Below are positions 1-8,331 of a stretch of 64,000 bases of DNA, in pieces. Positions within the stretch are counted from its first letter, which is position 1. The number at the start of each line of letters is the position of its first letter. The notes under the pieces were generated by a model. The model did no database searches, was not told where the DNA came from, and saw nothing but the letters and a program-made list of their open reading frames with translations. Made by a program: the position numbers and the translations under genes. This DNA is from an uncultured Flavobacteriales bacterium. Its GTDB lineage: Bacteria > Bacteroidota > Bacteroidia > Flavobacteriales_D > Crocinitomicaceae. The DNA lies in assembly GCA_937876195.1 (NCBI GenBank), contig CALEIK010000024.1, forward strand, positions 186,001-250,000. The letters are read 5' to 3'.

Positions 1-81
1 ACAATTATTTTACATCAAACTCAATTCCATGCTCATGAAGTTACATTTTTAATAACATAATTGGAAATGATTTCGTAACAA

Positions 82-1512
82 TTACCTGCCAATAAAACTC
101 AATCGTCTTATCTCTTGACGAAGATTGTTTTGCGCATCCGCCAACTTGAAGATCGGCACGTAATGTCCACCTCCCAACTCAGCTGCTTCGCGCATTTTGG
201 CTTCATCGACATCTTTGTTCTTGATCCCAACCACTGACAGGTTTACGCCTTTTTTGGAATACTTCTTCACCGTTTTTAAGTAGTCGTCGGAATTTCTGTT
301 AAACGCACCGTCGGTGATGATGATGACGTGATTTGTTCCATCCGAAATGTGATTCTTGTGCGCTTCCTTAAAGCCCAATTTAATTCCCTCTCCTCCTGCT
401 GTGTAACCAAAGGCCTTGAGCGCAGAGACTTCGGTTTTAATTTCGTCTTTGTTGGCGCCAGAAGTCGATTTAAGCAGTACGCGCGATTCATCGGCATAAG
501 TCACAATCCCCATTTTATCCTGCGGGCGCAACATTTCGGTCAATTGGAAAAGGGCATACTTCATCAATTCGATCTTATCGGCGTTTTTCATCGAAGAAGA
601 AACATCCAACACAAAGACTACGTTGACAGGTTTAAAATATTCCTCGTCAAAATTGTCTTTGTCCAAATCAGTCAACGCTGGGGGTAATTCAGCCAAATAG
701 GAAGTATCAATCGATGATTCTAATTTCTCCTCCAATTTTTCTTCTATTTCAATAATGATCTCAGGCTCTGGAATCACTTCAACGACCAAGGTATCTGTAA
801 TGACAGGCACTGGAACTGGCTGTCCAACGGCTGGGTCTTTCGACAATTCAACGACAATATAGTTGCGTTTGAAGTTAACGTATGCGCCAAGCTCTTCGGG
901 AAAATAGCCGTGGTGCGTTGCATAGAAATAGCTTAATCCCAACGTAGACGCTGCTTTGATTTTCCCTTTTTTATCCGTTTTCTTCTCCCAAACAGCCTGA
1001 CCGTTTTGAATCATCGTGACGGATGAATTGCTCAGTTCTTCTCTGGTTTCTTTGTCAATGGTGACAACCGTCAAATCGAAATTGTTGGGATTAACGCCTC
1101 CAGGTCGTTCCGAGAAATCGGGGCAATCCGTAAACGCGCTCATGTTGTCTTGTTCAACTTCACGCAGATTTCCAGACAGCTTAATCGTAGTCGCTTCGCC
1201 GCGATCACTGGTGAAAATGTTCACTTCGTAGTTAAATCGCCCTTTTTGCTTGGGATTGACTTGCAAACGCACGATGACAGAACTATCTTTTTCGATGATG
1301 GGCTTGGAAGTAATGTAAACCACTTCCATCGGTTTCTTGACGCTCAACAGCCATTCTTGCTTGTTTCCTTTGTTGGTCACCACGATGTCGACAAAACGAT
1401 TGGAATACGATTCTAAATCGCCGAAATCGAAGCTAGTTTTATCAAATACGACCTGACCGCTACTTTGAAAAGCAACGGCAATGAAAAGAAATATGGATGT
1501 AAGAATGCGCAT
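82..1512 (-). CDS. Exported von Willebrand factor A (VWA) domain protein
   Basis: A 476-residue protein with a signal peptide ending near AFQSSGQ. Residues about 22-115 look like the DUF1573/ASPM-type Ig-like domain (FDFGDLESYSNRFVDIVVTN). Residues about 145-225 resemble a carboxypeptidase-regulatory-like beta domain, followed by a proline- and glutamate-rich linker. The C-terminal half, from about residue 295, is a VWA domain with an apparently complete MIDAS: DVSSS at 303-307, a Thr in GYTAGGEG, and ITDG. VWA domains bind ligands through a divalent metal; the partner here is unknown. The longer frame begins with TTG at 1518, but ATG at 1512 directly precedes the signal peptide and is preferred. 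It is transcribed alone, and a repeat element lies upstream. Confidence 0.85.
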   Translation of the reverse strand: MRILTSIFLFIAVAFQSSGQVVFDKTSFDFGDLESYSNRFVDIVVTNKGNKQEWLLSVKKPMEVVYITSKPIIEKDSSVIVRLQVNPKQKGRFNYEVNIFTSDRGEATTIKLSGNLREVEQDNMSAFTDCPDFSERPGGVNPNNFDLTVVTIDKETREELSNSSVTMIQNGQAVWEKKTDKKGKIKAASTLGLSYFYATHHGYFPEELGAYVNFKRNYIVVELSKDPAVGQPVPVPVITDTLVVEVIPEPEIIIEIEEKLEEKLESSIDTSYLAELPPALTDLDKDNFDEEYFKPVNVVFVLDVSSSMKNADKIELMKYALFQLTEMLRPQDKMGIVTYADESRVLLKSTSGANKDEIKTEVSALKAFGYTAGGEGIKLGFKEAHKNHISDGTNHVIIITDGAFNRNSDDYLKTVKKYSKKGVNLSVVGIKNKDVDEAKMREAAELGGGHYVPIFKLADAQNNLRQEIRRLSFIGR

Positions 1513-1633
1513 GATCAAACCTAATCAAAAAACGCGCCGAAGCAAAATTTGTTACGGTATTTGGACGCAATATGGTGCAGTACGGGTTGGTTGGGGTAAG
1601 TTTAATCGCAAAGGCGCTAAGTTAAGGCGGAAG

Positions 1634-1782
1634 GTTGGCGAAAAAAGTACACAAAGGAGTCGTCTAAAAGACGACTTTTGATGCGTTGCGTCCTTATTTT
1701 GCCAGTTTCACAATAGTTGGATTTGTATGTTGCTCTTAATTTCCGATCGACGCTTTCTATTTTTTTTGTGCCTTTGCGGTTG
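1634..1782 (+). repeat. Direct repeat unit, copy 1
   Basis: First copy of a unit of about 150 bp that recurs 185 bp downstream. It contains the hairpin GTCGTCT-aaa-AGACGAC at 1659-1675, followed by TTTT, which resembles a small intrinsic terminator. The right end, CCTTTGCGG, is inverted relative to the left boundary of the element. Confidence 0.8.
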
Positions 1783-1818
1783 ATTTTACCACAAAGGGCA
1801 CAAGGATATTGAAATGGA

Positions 1819-1969
1819 GTTGGCGAAAAAAGTACACAAAGGAGTCGTCTAAAAGACGACTTTTGATACGTTGCGTCCTTATTTTGCCAGTTTCACAATT
1901 GTTGGGTTCGGATGTTGCTCTTAATTTCCAGTCGACGTTTTCCATTTTTTTATTGCGCCTTTGCGGTTA
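1819..1969 (+). repeat. Direct repeat unit, copy 2
   Basis: Second copy of the unit at 1634. The hairpin GTCGTCT-aaa-AGACGAC is repeated without change at 1844-1860, while scattered substitutions occur elsewhere. The strict preservation of the hairpin suggests that either recent duplication or structure keeps it intact. Confidence 0.8.
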
Positions 1970-2033
1970 AAATTACCCCAACTTTGTTCACTCTTTTGTG
2001 AATTACCGACAGCAATCCATATATCAGCGTTTT

Positions 2034-2795
2034 TCACCGAAGACAAAACGCCAAGAGCGTTTCCAAGAATTCAGCAGGCGCTTCTGCGTGTACCCAATGT
2101 CCTGCGTCTGCAATGGTCACGACTTCACTGTCAATAAACACATCTTCAAGTGCTGGAATGTCTTCGTCAAGTATGTAATTCGACAGTTCACCTCGAATAA
2201 AAAGCGTGGGGATTGTCACGGTTTTGCTGGGAACGGCGGCTAGAATATTCGGCATCGTTTTCTCGAGTACGTCGACATTCATGCGCCACGCCAACACACC
2301 TTTTTCTTTCCAGTACAAATTTTTCAAGAGAAATTGTTTCACGCCTTCCGAGTCGATGTGTGCGCTCATTTGTGCTTCCGCTTCGCTGCGTGCTTTTATG
2401 TTGGGCAAATCTACCGAATGAATTCCTGCAAGAATGTGCTCGTGGTGCATGGGATATTCCTTCATTCCAATGTCAACGATGACCAATTTTTCGATCAAGT
2501 TTTCATGCTCCTGCGCAAAATGCATCGCGACTTTTCCTCCCATGGAGTGACCGAGCAGGATAAAGTTGTGCAGTTGCAAATCACGACAGAGTTCAAAAAC
2601 ATCGGTAGCCATCAGTTCATACGAATTTTCATCCGACCAATCCGAGTGACCGTGATTTCTCAAATCAACTAGAATAACGCGGTAATAATCTGCCAGCTTT
2701 TTGGCGTGGGTTTGCCAGTTGTCCGAATAGCCAAATAAGCCATGCAGAATGACCAATGGTTTTCCTTCTCCTAATTCGCGGTAATGGATTTTCAT
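2034..2795 (-). CDS. Alpha/beta-fold hydrolase (YbfF-like esterase)
   Basis: A 253-residue cytosolic alpha/beta hydrolase. The strand-loop LHGLFGYSDNW near residue 20 forms the oxyanion region (HG motif). The nucleophile elbow is GHSMGG (about residues 82-87), and the acid and His appear to be in the C-terminal cap, with the catalytic His in DAGHWVHAEAP. Length and motifs match the YbfF/menaquinone-hydrolase-like group of short-chain esterases. The substrate cannot be read from the sequence. The ATG at 2795 gives the usual MKIHYRELG start. It is separated from the HMA-like lipoprotein by about 50 bp on the same strand, so the two may be cotranscribed. Confidence 0.85.
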   Translation of the reverse strand: MKIHYRELGEGKPLVILHGLFGYSDNWQTHAKKLADYYRVILVDLRNHGHSDWSDENSYELMATDVFELCRDLQLHNFILLGHSMGGKVAMHFAQEHENLIEKLVIVDIGMKEYPMHHEHILAGIHSVDLPNIKARSEAEAQMSAHIDSEGVKQFLLKNLYWKEKGVLAWRMNVDVLEKTMPNILAAVPSKTVTIPTLFIRGELSNYILDEDIPALEDVFIDSEVVTIADAGHWVHAEAPAEFLETLLAFCLR

Positions 2796-2849
2796 GTAAA
2801 ATGGAATTCTATGTGACTTTCGTCAGATAGATGAGCTGTAAAAAACTAA

Positions 2850-3341
2850 TTATTTCAACAATCCTGAAAAGACGTCCAATAGATTTGGGAACTTAATTGT
2901 TGAGCTTGAAACATCGACTTTAGATGAATTGTCTCCGTCTTTAACTGATGTTTTGTTTGATTTCACTGGCAAGGAAACATCTTCGAAAGAAACCGTTCCT
3001 ACTAAAAATTGACCGTCGTTTAAGTCAGCGACTACTTTTATCAGTTGTTCGCTCGTTACGATGGATTTATCAAAAGCGATTTTAGCGATGTTTGTTTTAC
3101 GTTCTTCTTCAAAGTCAAATTCAACTGAAGCGACACCGTTTGTAGCTTTCAATCCTTTTCGAATCGATCCACCACAACCCATTTGACACACCATTCCGTC
3201 GATTTCCATCGTTAATACTTGGTTTGGCTGCACTTCGGCTGTTGCAATTTCTTCTGTTTCTGGAGTGTTTTCAGGAGCAACATCTGTACTGCAAGCACTA
3301 AGAATAACTCCAAGGGAAGCGACGAAAATGAATTTTTTCAT
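2850..3341 (-). CDS. HMA-like (heavy-metal-associated) lipoprotein
   Basis: A 163-residue protein with a lipoprotein signal (GVILSACS, Cys 17). It is probably anchored in the periplasmic face of an envelope membrane. Residues about 42-112 form a heavy-metal-associated ferredoxin-like fold with the motif GMVCQMGCGGSIRKGL. This is the Bacteroidota version of GMxCxxC with an extra residue between the cysteines, so metal binding is plausible but not certain. The C-terminal 45 residues are Ser/Lys-rich and unassigned. Upstream, on its strand, TACATTTG (plus-strand 3367-3374) resembles a -7 box. The next gene upstream, engB, is divergent. Confidence 0.8.
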   Translation of the reverse strand: MKKFIFVASLGVILSACSTDVAPENTPETEEIATAEVQPNQVLTMEIDGMVCQMGCGGSIRKGLKATNGVASVEFDFEEERKTNIAKIAFDKSIVTSEQLIKVVADLNDGQFLVGTVSFEDVSLPVKSNKTSVKDGDNSSKVDVSSSTIKFPNLLDVFSGLLK

Positions 3342-3395
3342 GGTCTTTGATTTACTGACGTAAAAACAAATGTAAGCGAAACAGCTTTAAAATAC

Positions 3396-3424
3396 TTGGA
3401 AAAAATGTTAAAACTCTATCTTTG
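3396..3424 (+). promoter_or_regulatory. Bacteroidota-type promoter upstream of engB
   Basis: TTG at 3396-3398, an 18-base spacer, then TATCTTTG at 3417-3424 match the -33 TTG / -7 TAnnTTTG consensus. The GTG start of engB is at 3442, leaving a leader of about 10 bases, which explains the lack of a visible Shine-Dalgarno site. Confidence 0.6.
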
Positions 3425-3441
3425 TGCAAAATTAAAGTCAC

Positions 3442-4047
3442 GTGAAGATTAAATCCGCAGCATTCGTCATTTCAAATGATGACATTAGCAAATGTCCAAA
3501 AGACGGCAAACCAGAATACGCATTTATTGGCCGATCGAATGTTGGGAAGTCATCGTTGATTAACATGATCACCGAGCGCAACAAACTCGCGAAGACTTCT
3601 GGACGACCTGGAAAAACGCAATTGATCAATCATTTTTTGATTAACGAGGAATGGTATTTGGTCGATTTACCAGGATACGGCTATGCGAAAGCATCAAAGA
3701 CATCACGTGCGAAATGGGAGAAATTTATTTCCGAATACTTGACCAAACGCGAGGAATTGTTGAATGTTTTCGTGTTGATTGACGCGCGCTTAGAACCCCA
3801 GCAAATTGACCTAGAATTCATGAATTGGTGCGGTGAGAAAGGCATTGCTTTTTCGATGGTATTCACGAAGATTGACAAATTATCAAGTACGGTCTTGCAA
3901 AAAAACCTGGCAAAGTACAAAAAAGAAATGCTGAAATATTGGGAGGAATTGCCACCAGTGTTCACGACTTCCGCTGAATCAAAGTTTGGACGAGAGAAGT
4001 TGCTGAATTATATTGAACGGATTAACGAGGCGTTGAAGGGGGTTTGA
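3442..4047 (+). CDS. engB: Ribosome biogenesis GTP-binding protein YihA/YsxC (EngB)
   Basis: A 201-residue TRAFAC-class GTPase needed for assembly of the large ribosomal subunit. All G motifs are present: G1 GRSNVGKSS (about residue 29), a G2 Thr in the segment SGRPGKTQ, G3 DLPGYG, G4 TKIDK and G5 TSAES. Length is typical of the family. The start is GTG at 3442, which begins MKIKSAAFV. It has its own promoter and stands alone; the next gene on the strand begins about 260 bp later. Confidence 0.95.
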   Translation: MKIKSAAFVISNDDISKCPKDGKPEYAFIGRSNVGKSSLINMITERNKLAKTSGRPGKTQLINHFLINEEWYLVDLPGYGYAKASKTSRAKWEKFISEYLTKREELLNVFVLIDARLEPQQIDLEFMNWCGEKGIAFSMVFTKIDKLSSTVLQKNLAKYKKEMLKYWEELPPVFTTSAESKFGREKLLNYIERINEALKGV

Positions 4048-4306
4048 TTGTTCCGATGGCTCCGCTAGATGGGTTAAGTTTGTTTAGCCCACAATTTAAA
4101 CAAAAATTTCGTGTTTCTAACACATGATGAGGTGCAAATCCTTCGCTCTCCCACTTGCTTTTTATCCCGCTTCCTACCAACCACAGACCCAACCCATTTT
4201 AAAAAAAAATCATCCATTTCCATGAACCCATCCCGAAGTTTTGAGTAGTACTGTCAAGTAAACTAATCAGAATGTGGTGCACCGCTTCTTAAAATTAAAC
4301 GAAACG

Positions 4307-5455
4307 ATGAAAAAAATAATTGGAATTATCGCATTGAGCCTGGTAGGGAATCTATACGCTCAGCAAAAAGAAAAGGTACACAGCATTATTGTTGTACAGC
4401 ATGAAATAGGTTGGTACGAAACACAAATGAACTTATGGGAGAAGGAAACAGTCGCCCACCCAAAAGATGTAGACGCATGGTTGAATTATTATACCGCCAC
4501 ACGAATGATTCGACTCCTTTCGGAACCAGGAAGTGAAGATCACAAAAAGTACTTAGAGAAAAGTGCGGTGGTTGCAAAAGCGGCCTACTCCAATAACCCT
4601 GAAACTTTTGAGGGGAATTATATAATGGCCTGGAACAGTGTTGGTCCTGATGGTTCGGGGTCGGATGAGGTGTATCAGAAATATTTGCTCAAAGCGCATG
4701 CAATTAATCCCGATGATGCTCGGATTTATGACGGTCTGCTTGCTATGTATGAAATTAACGGCAATCAGGCAAAAGTGGAAGAACTGGGAAGGAAATTGTA
4801 TGAAGCGAATTCTTATCCACCCGGATTGTTGTATTGGGCGTACAATGTGCTAGCCGGATTGGATGAAAACGCTATCGTATTTTCTAATGGTGACAACAAC
4901 ACATTTCCACTTTGGATTGTTCAGTATGGACTAAACTTTAGAAAGGATGTCACTGTTCTGAATACACACTTGCTGAAAAGACTGGAATATTGTGAGCGCA
5001 TCTGTGCTAAACTTGGATTACCAACTTTTAAATACGATAAGGTAAACGACAACTCTACAGAAATGTATTTCCATTTTCTCAAGAATGACAAGGGAATTCC
5101 CGTTTATTCATCAGGTCATATGTATGAGTGGTGGCAGAATGATTCAATCGTCAATAATCTGTATGACACGGGTTTAACATTTAAATACAGCGAAGAGAAT
5201 TTTGATAATCTGAGTGTTATCCGCCGCAATTATGAAAAAAAATATATGCTGGATTATTTAAAGGTAAAGGTTTCAACACATATTGCAGATGAGCGCGCCG
5301 CTGCGATGGATGATGCTTATTTTGGATCGATGATTAAGTTGTACAAGCACTATCAACTCACCGAAGAGACGGTTAAAATGAATGAAATTCATACATTACT
5401 CCTGTTAATAGCGGAAAGAAACGGACGATTGGATGAGATTAAAAGTTATTTGTAA
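4307..5455 (+). CDS. Exported TPR-like protein with a DUF2723-type NGDN motif
   Basis: A 382-residue protein with a signal peptide (MKKIIGIIALSLVGNLYAQ). ATG at 4307 is chosen over an upstream GTG at 4274 because it gives a clean signal sequence. Residues about 80-180 look like helical TPR-type repeats. Around residue 195-220 is the stretch VFSNGDNNTFPLWIVQYG followed by DVTVLNTHLL. This closely resembles the NGDNDTFPLWYLQ motif seen after the membrane domain of Bacteroidota DUF2723 proteins. No membrane helices other than the signal are seen. It is the first gene of an apparent operon with a sigma factor (14 bp gap) and a membrane protein, so a role as sensor or target of the regulon is possible. 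Function is unknown. Confidence 0.7.
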   Translation: MKKIIGIIALSLVGNLYAQQKEKVHSIIVVQHEIGWYETQMNLWEKETVAHPKDVDAWLNYYTATRMIRLLSEPGSEDHKKYLEKSAVVAKAAYSNNPETFEGNYIMAWNSVGPDGSGSDEVYQKYLLKAHAINPDDARIYDGLLAMYEINGNQAKVEELGRKLYEANSYPPGLLYWAYNVLAGLDENAIVFSNGDNNTFPLWIVQYGLNFRKDVTVLNTHLLKRLEYCERICAKLGLPTFKYDKVNDNSTEMYFHFLKNDKGIPVYSSGHMYEWWQNDSIVNNLYDTGLTFKYSEENFDNLSVIRRNYEKKYMLDYLKVKVSTHIADERAAAMDDAYFGSMIKLYKHYQLTEETVKMNEIHTLLLLIAERNGRLDEIKSYL

Positions 5456-5469
5456 GCGAAATAAAGTGG

Positions 5470-6069
5470 ATGTCGCTGATGCGTAAAAAAACACACTCCT
5501 TAACGGATGAAGACCTTGTGCAACTGCTTGCAACGAGAAAAAGGAATGAAGCATTGACTGAATTGCATTCCCGCTATGGCAAAAAAGCACTTGGTTTCTT
5601 CATTTATATGTTTCAGGGAGATAAGGATCAGGCACAAGATTTCGTTCAGGAGTTGTTTATTAGAATTTTGGAAAGGCATGCACAGTTCAATCCACAACGA
5701 AAATTTAGTCCATGGATGTTTACCATTGCGAGTAATCTTTGCAAAACGGAGTTTCGAAAACCAATCAATCAACGCTTATCCGATGATGAATTTGAATTGA
5801 ATGAACATGCGGATTGGAGCGAGAATAATTTAGATAAAATAGAATTTAGAAAGGTGCTGGGGAAAGCGATTTCAAACCTAGAAGAGCATCATCGGGAGAC
5901 ATTTATTTTGCGCTACATGGAAGAACTAAGCATCAAGGAAATAGCAGCAATAACGAGTATGTCAGAAGGAACTGTGAAATCGCGATTGTTCTACGCAACG
6001 AAGATAATCACCGAGCGATTAAAAGAATTTAACCCTTCCAATGAGGGATCACTTTTTAAAATGAGTTAA
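5470..6069 (+). CDS. ECF-type RNA polymerase sigma factor (sigma-70 family)
   Basis: A 199-residue extracytoplasmic-function sigma factor. Region 2 is at about residues 25-95 (DKDQAQDFVQELFIRILE, then FSPWMFTIASNLCKTEFRK). Region 4 is at about 135-185, with the helix-turn-helix IKEIAAITSMSEGTVKSRL. Regions 1.1 and 3 are absent, as expected for the class. It directs RNA polymerase to a specific regulon. It lies 14 bp after the exported TPR-like gene and one base before the next ATG, so translation of the three genes is probably coupled. Confidence 0.92.
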   Translation: MSLMRKKTHSLTDEDLVQLLATRKRNEALTELHSRYGKKALGFFIYMFQGDKDQAQDFVQELFIRILERHAQFNPQRKFSPWMFTIASNLCKTEFRKPINQRLSDDEFELNEHADWSENNLDKIEFRKVLGKAISNLEEHHRETFILRYMEELSIKEIAAITSMSEGTVKSRLFYATKIITERLKEFNPSNEGSLFKMS

Positions 6070-6070
6070 G

Positions 6071-6652
6071 ATGGATAATTTTTTAAATGAACAAGAACAA
6101 TGGTTATTGGAACTTGTGGAAACAAAAACATTCACTGAATTGAGTGATGCTGAACGTGCATTTGTTTTAGAACAGATGACACAAGCGGAGTTTGAGTTGC
6201 AGCGTCATTTAATCAATGAGACGCGGGAAATGCTGGAAGATTTAGATCCCAAACCTTTGCAACTCGCTGAAGAGAAATCGGGACTATTTATCCCCATTCC
6301 TTTGTATCAAGCTGTCATTGGAGTAGCTGCTACGCTTATACTTTCATTTCTATTTATCCAATCGGGGCAGTCGCCTGTTTCCGAGCATAAAAACATGGAA
6401 TTAGCGATTGCCGATACGGTTTTTATAGAAAAACAGATCGTTGACACGGTGGTAAAATATGAATACATCGATCGAGTGGTGCACACTGAATGTGAGACGT
6501 TTGTTTCTGCAAACTCGCATTCCACACCGATTAAACACGACATAGCTATCACCAAACCAGTAGTACCGCCATTAAATGAACTTAATCTTCACAACAAGGG
6601 AGTGTCATTGGTGGATGATAAAACCTTTTCGTTAGTGTACGAGGTTAAATAG
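6071..6652 (+). CDS. Putative anti-sigma factor, single-pass membrane protein
   Basis: A 193-residue protein starting one base after the sigma factor stop. The N-terminal about 60 residues are acidic and helical. A single membrane helix follows at about 77-97 (YQAVIGVAATLILSFLF). The remaining about 95 residues would be periplasmic. This layout and the position right after an ECF sigma gene match an anti-sigma factor of the cytoplasmic-domain/TM/periplasmic-domain plan. No zinc-binding HxxxCxxC motif is visible, so the assignment rests on context. Confidence 0.6.
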   Translation: MDNFLNEQEQWLLELVETKTFTELSDAERAFVLEQMTQAEFELQRHLINETREMLEDLDPKPLQLAEEKSGLFIPIPLYQAVIGVAATLILSFLFIQSGQSPVSEHKNMELAIADTVFIEKQIVDTVVKYEYIDRVVHTECETFVSANSHSTPIKHDIAITKPVVPPLNELNLHNKGVSLVDDKTFSLVYEVK

Positions 6653-6730
6653 ATTTTAAGGATTTCTTTTCTTCGCTCGACTGCAGAGTAGCTTAACCTC
6701 ACTAGGTCATTATACCCAGTCATGTCTGTT

Positions 6731-7126
6731 TTAAAGCTTCACCCTTGAAATCTCAGTACCTTCTGGATAACACGATCCTTCTTCGTCTTGTGCTGTAATA
6801 AACACTTCAACAGGTTGGTAAGGGAAAGAAGCATTGTAGACAGCCTTTTCTGCATTTACTTGGGTAAAATGGCCTACATTTCTGATAACGCCCGCTTCTG
6901 AAATTGCCCAGATGACATAATTCTTTTTCGATGGGTTTAAACGTTCACTCGCTGCAAGATTCTTTGCTGTAATTGTGACAAGGTAATTTGTCTTTCCTTG
7001 CTTTCTAGTCTGAACAGTAATGTCTGCCGCTGGTGTTGACTCTGAAACTGGAAACTCGATGCTGGTAGCACAAGATGTCATTAATGCAACAACTCCGATG
7101 GCTGCTAGATTTTTAATTGCTTTCAT
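6731..7126 (-). CDS. Small lipoprotein of unknown function
   Basis: A 131-residue protein with lipobox LMTSC (Cys 19). ATG at 7126 is chosen because the longer frame (7195) only adds a non-signal extension. The mature part is beta-rich (ITVQTRKQ, NYLVTITAKNL, AVYNASFPYQPVEVFITAQ) and could be a small beta-sandwich. No family recognised. Transcribed alone, convergent with the sigma operon. Confidence 0.6.
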   Translation of the reverse strand: MKAIKNLAAIGVVALMTSCATSIEFPVSESTPAADITVQTRKQGKTNYLVTITAKNLAASERLNPSKKNYVIWAISEAGVIRNVGHFTQVNAEKAVYNASFPYQPVEVFITAQDEEGSCYPEGTEISRVKL

Positions 7127-7320
7127 TTTTAGGTCATATTTATTGTGCTGCTTAAGCACTTTAGTGCAAACCAAACGTACACTGAAAGAAGGCAATAAGC
7201 GTTGTAGGATTGTTTAAATGATTTGTAAGATTCACAGGTTTTTGGACTTAACTCGGCGGAGTGGGGATACTAGGTTTGTTTCTTCAGCCCCAACGCAAGT
7301 AGCGTAGCTACTTCCAGTAG

Positions 7321-7620
7321 CTACCGAGTTAATTTATTTGCAAGATCCATTCTTTCGTGCAGGATTCTTGTTATCTCAATTGTTTTGTCCTCCAGTACAC
7401 GATAGAAAATTATATGCTTTGAAGCATGCTTTCCTTTTAGTTCTGGATAGATCTCGCTGTATTCTTTTCCTTTTTGAGGTGTTTTGGCAATTTCTGAACA
7501 AGCGTCTAGTATGAATAGGTAATATTTTTCAGCTTGTTTTTCAGACCATATTTCAACGGTGTATTCCCATATCTCGGTTAAGTCGTTAACGGCATTGTTT
7601 GTGAACCTATACTTTGCCAC
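7321..7620 (-). CDS. RelE/ParE-family toxin
   Basis: A 99-residue member of the RelE/ParE fold. Typical features are the N-terminal helix AVNDLTEIWEYT, the segment GKEYSEIYPELKGKHASKHIIFYRV and the C-terminal RILHERMD, which matches the ParE-type ending (RILHxRMD). ParE toxins usually poison DNA gyrase; the target here is inferred. The start codon is GTG directly after the antitoxin TAA with no gap, so it is translationally coupled to the antitoxin. Confidence 0.88.
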   Translation of the reverse strand: MAKYRFTNNAVNDLTEIWEYTVEIWSEKQAEKYYLFILDACSEIAKTPQKGKEYSEIYPELKGKHASKHIIFYRVLEDKTIEITRILHERMDLANKLTR

Positions 7621-7863
7621 TTATTTCTTTTTTGACTTCAACATTTTAAGATGCTCTTCTGGATTAAAGTCTTCGGCAATGCCACTATTGATGCCCTCTT
7701 CTATTGCGTGACGTAAGGCAATAACTTTTTGTTCCTCCTCTTCCAGTAATCTCAACCCTGCTCGTACGACTTCGCTTGCATTTTTATAACGGCCTTCTCT
7801 TAGAATACTTTGAATAAATTGATCAAAGTAGCTACCTAAAGTAATTGATGTGTTTTTACTCAT
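7621..7863 (-). CDS. ParD-family ribbon-helix-helix antitoxin
   Basis: An 80-residue antitoxin. The first about 45 residues form a ribbon-helix-helix DNA-binding domain (TSITLGSYFDQFIQ, then ASEVVRAGLRLLEEEE, a ParD hallmark). The acidic/basic C-terminal tail would wrap the toxin. It precedes the toxin gene without a gap. Upstream, an imperfect inverted repeat (TACC 7885-7888 / GGTA 7896-7899) could be an autoregulatory operator, but it is too short to call. Confidence 0.88.
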   Translation of the reverse strand: MSKNTSITLGSYFDQFIQSILREGRYKNASEVVRAGLRLLEEEEQKVIALRHAIEEGINSGIAEDFNPEEHLKMLKSKKK

Positions 7864-7986
7864 AACAACGTGTTTTCATAAAAGTACCTATTATTGGTAT
7901 TTATTCCAAATTTAATTTTGAGTATGGTATTAGAGTAGTCAGTTCCATAGTGCTTACCTGTATCCTAAGAATTAAACAAAATCCCT

Positions 7987-8328
7987 TTATTCCTGTGCCT
8001 CTCCCTTCACTTCATCCCGAAAATACGGCTCGTAAATTTGTTGAATGTGCTTTTTTAACTGAAGAAAGCGAAATACACCGATGATCAGAAGAATTACACT
8101 TAGGCAAAGTGAGAAATAACCCATGGAACGGATTTCTTCAAAATCTTTCATGCCCAAAAAGGCAATGCCTCCTAAGACAAGGTACAGCGATGATCGGATG
8201 TACGAAAGCAATGTGCGTTCATTGGCCAGTTTCGTACGTTCCATGGCTAAATGATCGCGCAAAATGATGGCTTCCTTGTTCTTATAGTCCTCGGTGAACG
8301 TTGTCAATTTTTTAAGTATCTTTTTCAT
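7987..8328 (-). CDS. DUF202 family membrane protein
   Basis: A 113-residue inner-membrane protein of the YidH/DUF202 family. The conserved motif ERTKLANERTLLSYIRSSL is followed by two membrane helices (about 50-68 and 74-93). Function of the family is unknown. It starts 3 bp after the stop of the SLC13 transporter gene, so the two are cotranscribed. Confidence 0.8.
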   Translation of the reverse strand: MKKILKKLTTFTEDYKNKEAIILRDHLAMERTKLANERTLLSYIRSSLYLVLGGIAFLGMKDFEEIRSMGYFSLCLSVILLIIGVFRFLQLKKHIQQIYEPYFRDEVKGEAQE

Positions 8329-8331
8329 AAT

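Larger units (their letters stand above)
1590..1982. mobile_element. MITE-like element with 28-bp terminal inverted repeats
   Basis: Positions 1590-1617 and 1955-1982 are inverted copies of each other with 26 of 28 bases matching (core CGCAAAGGCGC). Between them are two direct copies of a roughly 150-bp unit (1634-1782 and 1819-1969, offset 185 bp, visibly about 90% identical). Each copy carries a perfect 7-bp hairpin. There is no credible ORF inside. This is the plan of a miniature non-autonomous element or a dispersed intergenic repeat. No clear target-site duplication was found, and mobility is inferred. Confidence 0.6.

Noticed and set aside
1481..1681. Short plus-strand frame over the repeat element
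   Set aside because: It runs across the end of the VWA gene and into the repeat, with no protein-like pattern.
7285..7315. Hairpin AAGTAGC-gta-GCTACTT after the ParE toxin gene
   Set aside because: The stem is perfect but no T-tract follows on either strand, so it was not called a terminator.
7885..7899. Inverted repeat TACC...GGTA before the antitoxin gene
   Set aside because: Only 4-base arms, which can occur by chance; kept only as a remark.
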